Positions 61,198-64,000 of a DNA stretch of 64,000 nt are shown here, piece after piece (positions within the stretch are counted from its first letter, which is position 1; each line of letters starts with the position of its first letter). The notes beneath the pieces were generated by a model. The model ran no database searches. It was not told where the DNA came from and saw nothing but the letters and a program-made list of their open reading frames with translations. Source of the stretch: Leisingera aquimarina DSM 24565 (GTDB lineage: Bacteria > Pseudomonadota > Alphaproteobacteria > Rhodobacterales > Rhodobacteraceae); NCBI RefSeq assembly GCF_000473165.1, contig NZ_KI421504.1, positions 1,935,437 through 1,999,436 of the forward strand, read 5' to 3'. Made by a program: the position numbers and the translations under genes.

Positions 61198-62705
61198 GCC
61201 TGCGCCTCCTCTTTGGTGGTGTAGCGGCGGCTGCGCAGCTCCATCCAGGCCGAATAGGCGACGGAAGCAACAACCACGGCGATCAGGAAGATGTTCAGCC
61301 CGCCGGACAGGAAGTAACTGGCCCGGCCCACGGTGGCGTCGGCGATCATGCCGCCTTGGATGAAATTGGATTCCGCGATCGGACCCAGGATCAGACCCAG
61401 CACCAGCGGTGCGGCGGAGAAGCCGAAGCGTTCCAGAAAGTACATGCCGATGCCCAGGCAGGCCATGACATAGACGTCGCCCATCGAGCTTTGCACCGAG
61501 TAGGCGCCGAACACCGACAGCGCCAACACGATGGCGGCCATCACCGATTGCGGCACCTGGGCGACACGGGCGGCAAGGCCAGCCACATAGAGGCCGAAGA
61601 GGCACATCAGAACCTGGCCCACCAGCATCGAGTTGATGAAGGTCCAGGCCACATCCGGGTGGTTGTCGAACAGGTCGGACCCTGGAAAGATGCCGTGGAT
61701 CAGCAGCCCGCCCAGCAGCACGGCGGCGGTGGGGCTGCCAGGGATCGACAGGGTCAGCAGCGGCACCAGCGACGGGCCGACCATGGCGTTGTTGGCGGCT
61801 TCTGCGGCGATCACGCCCTCGCTGTGGCCTTTGCCGAACTTCTCTTTCTCAGAGGAAAACTTCTTGGTCTGGTCATAGGCCACCAGCCCGGCAATCTGGC
61901 CGCCGACACCGGGGATCAGCCCGATGATGGATCCGGTGATCGTGCCGATGCCCAGAGCGAGGGGGCGGCGGATCAGCTCCTTGGTGGCGTCCAGGACCGA
62001 GTGTTTCTGCACTTCGATCACCTCGGCGCCGGTTGTGCGGCGGCCCTTGGCGAACATGGTCAGCACCTGCGGGATGGCAAACAGGCCGATGAGGGCGGCG
62101 ATGATGTTGATGCCGCCGCCAAGGGACGGGTGGAAGATGAAGCGCTGGGCGCCCATAATGTCGTCAAAGCCGATGGTGGCCAGCCACAGCCCGATGCAAC
62201 CGGACAGCAGGCCTTTGACAACGGAAGCTGAATCGAGCGAGCCGATCACCGTCACTCCCAGAATGGCCAGCCAGAACAGATGCGAGGGGCCGAATGCAAG
62301 CGCCCATTCCGCAAGCAGCGGGGTCAGGAAGATCAGCAGCAGCACACCGAAGATGCCGCCGACGGCGGAGGCCAGGAACGACAGCTGCAGCGCCTTGGCG
62401 CCTTTGCCCTGTTTGGCCATCTGGTGGCCGTCGAGAGTGGTGGCGATATTGGCCGGCGCGCCGGGGATCTTCAGCAGGATCGCACTGACGGCGCCGCCTG
62501 CAACTGTGGAAGTATAGGCAGCCCCCAGCAGGATCAGGCCCTGCACGGCCTCCAGGTGGAAGGTGAAGGGGATCAGCAGCGCCACTGCCATTGTGGGCGA
62601 AAGCCCCGGGGTTGCGCCCAGGATAAGCCCGCCAATCGTGCCGCCCAGAAGCAGCAGGAAGGACAGCGGCGAGAAGACGTCTCCGAAGTAAAATATGAAG
62701 TCCAT
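61194..62705 (-). CDS. tctA: TTT-family transporter, large membrane subunit (TctA)
   Basis: The 503-residue protein has about 12 helices and the TctA signature GLILGATPGLSPTMAVALLIP near the start, repeated in a second half as IGLIPGVGGQIAGLVAYDQT. KTTSA-like loops such as GHQMAKQGKGAKALQLSFLAS are visible. It is the first gene of the minus-strand operon TctA-TctB-TctC-sauS-sauT and is divergent from a LacI-type regulator. TTT systems import tri- and dicarboxylates or other organic acids by cation symport. Confidence 0.93.
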   Translation of the reverse strand: MDFIFYFGDVFSPLSFLLLLGGTIGGLILGATPGLSPTMAVALLIPFTFHLEAVQGLILLGAAYTSTVAGGAVSAILLKIPGAPANIATTLDGHQMAKQGKGAKALQLSFLASAVGGIFGVLLLIFLTPLLAEWALAFGPSHLFWLAILGVTVIGSLDSASVVKGLLSGCIGLWLATIGFDDIMGAQRFIFHPSLGGGINIIAALIGLFAIPQVLTMFAKGRRTTGAEVIEVQKHSVLDATKELIRRPLALGIGTITGSIIGLIPGVGGQIAGLVAYDQTKKFSSEKEKFGKGHSEGVIAAEAANNAMVGPSLVPLLTLSIPGSPTAAVLLGGLLIHGIFPGSDLFDNHPDVAWTFINSMLVGQVLMCLFGLYVAGLAARVAQVPQSVMAAIVLALSVFGAYSVQSSMGDVYVMACLGIGMYFLERFGFSAAPLVLGLILGPIAESNFIQGGMIADATVGRASYFLSGGLNIFLIAVVVASVAYSAWMELRSRRYTTKEEAQA

Positions 62706-62778
62706 TCTGGGCCTCCCAACCCGGCTGATCGCGTTTTTACGTTTCTTGACAATTCAGGTTAGGCCATGAAAATAGTAT

Positions 62779-62792
62779 TGCAAACGTTTTCA
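62779..62792. promoter_or_regulatory. Candidate LacI-family operator
   Basis: TGCAAACGTTTTCA contains the central palindrome AAACGTTT with the CG dyad centre typical of LacI-family operators. It lies between the divergent TctA and LacI genes, 27 bases before the regulator start. Confidence 0.6.
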
Positions 62793-62818
62793 TAAACTGC
62801 ACTGAGGGAGGGGAAATT

Positions 62819-63841
62819 TTGTCTGCAAAACAAAAAGGTAACGTCGATATCGTCGCGGTGGCAAAGGCTGCAAAAGTGTCTCCCTCCACGGTGTCGCGCA
62901 CCTTCAACCACCCCGATCTGGTCAGTCCGGCGACTCGCAAGAAGATCAACCGCGCAGTGCAGAAGCTTGGCTATATCCGCAACCGCGCGGCGCAGACGAT
63001 GCACGGAAAGCGTTCAGCCACTATCGGTCTGGTTGTGCCGACAATCAACCATGCGATTTTTGCCGAGGTGATCCAGGCGTTCTCGGATGCCATCGACAAG
63101 GAGGGGTTCAGCCTGCTGCTGGCCTCGCACGGGTATGATCTGGACCGGGAATACGCGATGGTGCGCAAGTTTCTGGAGCACCGGGTCGACGGGGTGGCGC
63201 TGATCGGGCTGGAGCATTCGCAGGCCACCGCCCGGCTGATCGCGCAGCAGGAAACCCCGGCGATGGCGATCTGGAACTATGCGCAGGATGCGGCATTGCC
63301 CTGCGTCGGGGCTGACAACAGGCAGGCAGGCCGGATGGCGGCGGCGCATCTGCTGGAGCTTGGGCACCGCGATATCGGCCTGATCTTCCCTGACACACAG
63401 GGCAATGACCGGGCGCGGCACCGGCTGTCGGCGGTGCTGGAAACCCTTGAAGCTGCGGGCATCACCGTGCCGCAGGACAGAAAATCCGAGGCGCCTTACA
63501 GCGTGGCGCAGGCCAAGCAGGCAGCCTTGGACCTGCTAGCGGGGCCGTCCCGTCCGACGGCGCTGTTGTGCGGCAATGACGTGATTGCCCAGGGCGCACT
63601 GTACGGGGCGCAGAAACGCGGGCTGAAGGTGCCGGAAGAGCTGTCGGTGATGGGGATCGGTGATTTCAAAGGCTCGGCTGACATTGAACCCGGCCTGTCA
63701 ACGGTCCGGATCCCGGCTGAGACCATCGGAACGCTTGCGGGCGCAGAGTTCACCCGCTTCATCACTTCGGATACGCCGGAACCTTTCAGCCTGTGCTGCG
63801 ACCTGGAGCAGATCATCCGGGGGACAACCGGGCCGGCCTGA
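62819..63841 (+). CDS. LacI-family transcriptional regulator
   Basis: A TTG start at 62819 after GGGAGGGGAAA gives 340 residues. The N-terminal helix-turn-helix (VDIVAVAKAAKVSPSTVSRTFN) and hinge (RAVQKLGYIRNRAAQTMHG) are typical of the family, followed by a periplasmic-binding-like sensor domain (about 62-338). It is divergent from the TTT/sau operon with a LacI-type dyad between, so it probably represses it. The inducer would be the transported acid or a CoA ester. The TTG start is unusual but no better codon is present. Confidence 0.88.
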   Translation: MSAKQKGNVDIVAVAKAAKVSPSTVSRTFNHPDLVSPATRKKINRAVQKLGYIRNRAAQTMHGKRSATIGLVVPTINHAIFAEVIQAFSDAIDKEGFSLLLASHGYDLDREYAMVRKFLEHRVDGVALIGLEHSQATARLIAQQETPAMAIWNYAQDAALPCVGADNRQAGRMAAAHLLELGHRDIGLIFPDTQGNDRARHRLSAVLETLEAAGITVPQDRKSEAPYSVAQAKQAALDLLAGPSRPTALLCGNDVIAQGALYGAQKRGLKVPEELSVMGIGDFKGSADIEPGLSTVRIPAETIGTLAGAEFTRFITSDTPEPFSLCCDLEQIIRGTTGPA

Positions 63842-63851
63842 GCAGCACCGT

Positions 63852-64000
63852 TCAGCCGGGCAGGCCGCTGGACAGGTCGCAGGACCGGATGAAGGCGCAG
63901 CATTCCTCGGACAGCGCCGCAAAACGCGAGCGGTCGCGCTGGTACAGATAGACCTCGCGCCTGTCCGGCAGATCAGCAATCGGGCGGAAGGCCGTGGTTT
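63852..64000 (-). CDS. LysR-type regulator, C-terminal end only
   Basis: The last 49 codons of a minus-strand gene run off the right edge. The translation ends EVYLYQRDRSRFAALSEECC, then AFIRSCDLSSGLPG, which resembles the C-terminal end of the LysR substrate-binding domain. The rest is outside the window, so the assignment is tentative. Its stop lies 11 bases after the LacI stop, in convergent orientation. Confidence 0.5.
   Translation of the reverse strand, partial: TTAFRPIADLPDRREVYLYQRDRSRFAALSEECCAFIRSCDLSSGLPG

Noticed and set aside
1-64000. CRISPR arrays, tRNA and rRNA genes
   Set aside because: No regularly spaced direct repeats and no cloverleaf or rRNA-like sequence was noticed on either strand.

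Overview
The window reads as roseobacter-group DNA (alphaproteobacteria, Rhodobacteraceae, Leisingera/Phaeobacter/Ruegeria-like). This is an inference from the genes: high-GC coding DNA, a dmdC-dmdD pair of the DMSP demethylation pathway, a fused two-permease quaternary-amine ABC importer, a tripartite tricarboxylate-type (TTT) transporter, and a sauS/sauT-like pair for sulfoacetate. No rRNA, tRNA, CRISPR array or replication gene was seen.

Layout. (1) 1-3.0 kb: end of a GH25 lysozyme-like gene, then transposon debris (an IS3 orfB tail, and an IS3 element invaded by part of an IS30 element). (2) 3.0-32.6 kb: a metal-handling island, mostly copper. It holds an EF-hand/Met-rich periplasmic protein, an OmpR/EnvZ-type two-component system, an L,D-transpeptidase, two multicopper oxidases, four small c-type cytochromes, a DsbA/ScsC-like thioredoxin, two copper P1B-ATPases, a CopZ chaperone, an orphan Rieske protein, a TolC-like outer-membrane factor, a cupredoxin-CusF fusion, and an ABC exporter membrane domain without an ATPase. 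A MerR regulator with mercury-MerR cysteine spacing lies divergent from an MFS/UPF0104 pair. A cueR-like gene is decayed and an IS481 copy sits close by. (3) 33.0-40.2 kb: a transposon graveyard. An IS66 element is interrupted in tnpB by a recombinase-in-trio (RIT) element with perfect 30-bp terminal inverted repeats, followed by a truncated tyrosine recombinase and an IS3 remnant. (4) 40.3-64 kb: ordinary-looking metabolic genes. In order: dmdC-dmdD; ArsR plus ArsP/DUF318 permease; a minus-strand quaternary-amine uptake and demethylation operon under a DeoR regulator; a cobalamin-riboswitch-controlled ABC importer; a minus-strand TctCBA-sauS-sauT-like operon divergent from a LacI regulator; and the end of a LysR-type gene.

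How the parts work together. The island appears to combine copper export (two ATPases, CopZ), periplasmic oxidation and buffering (multicopper oxidases, cupredoxin-CusF, Met-rich protein), thiol repair (ScsC-like) and a local c-cytochrome/Rieske electron path. Its CueR-type operator is intact in front of copA, but the adjacent cueR is broken. The right half is a catabolic block for marine organosulfur and methylated-amine compounds. The most promising lead is the sulfoacetate-type cluster, in which a TTT transporter and a LacI regulator flank sauS/sauT-like enzymes.
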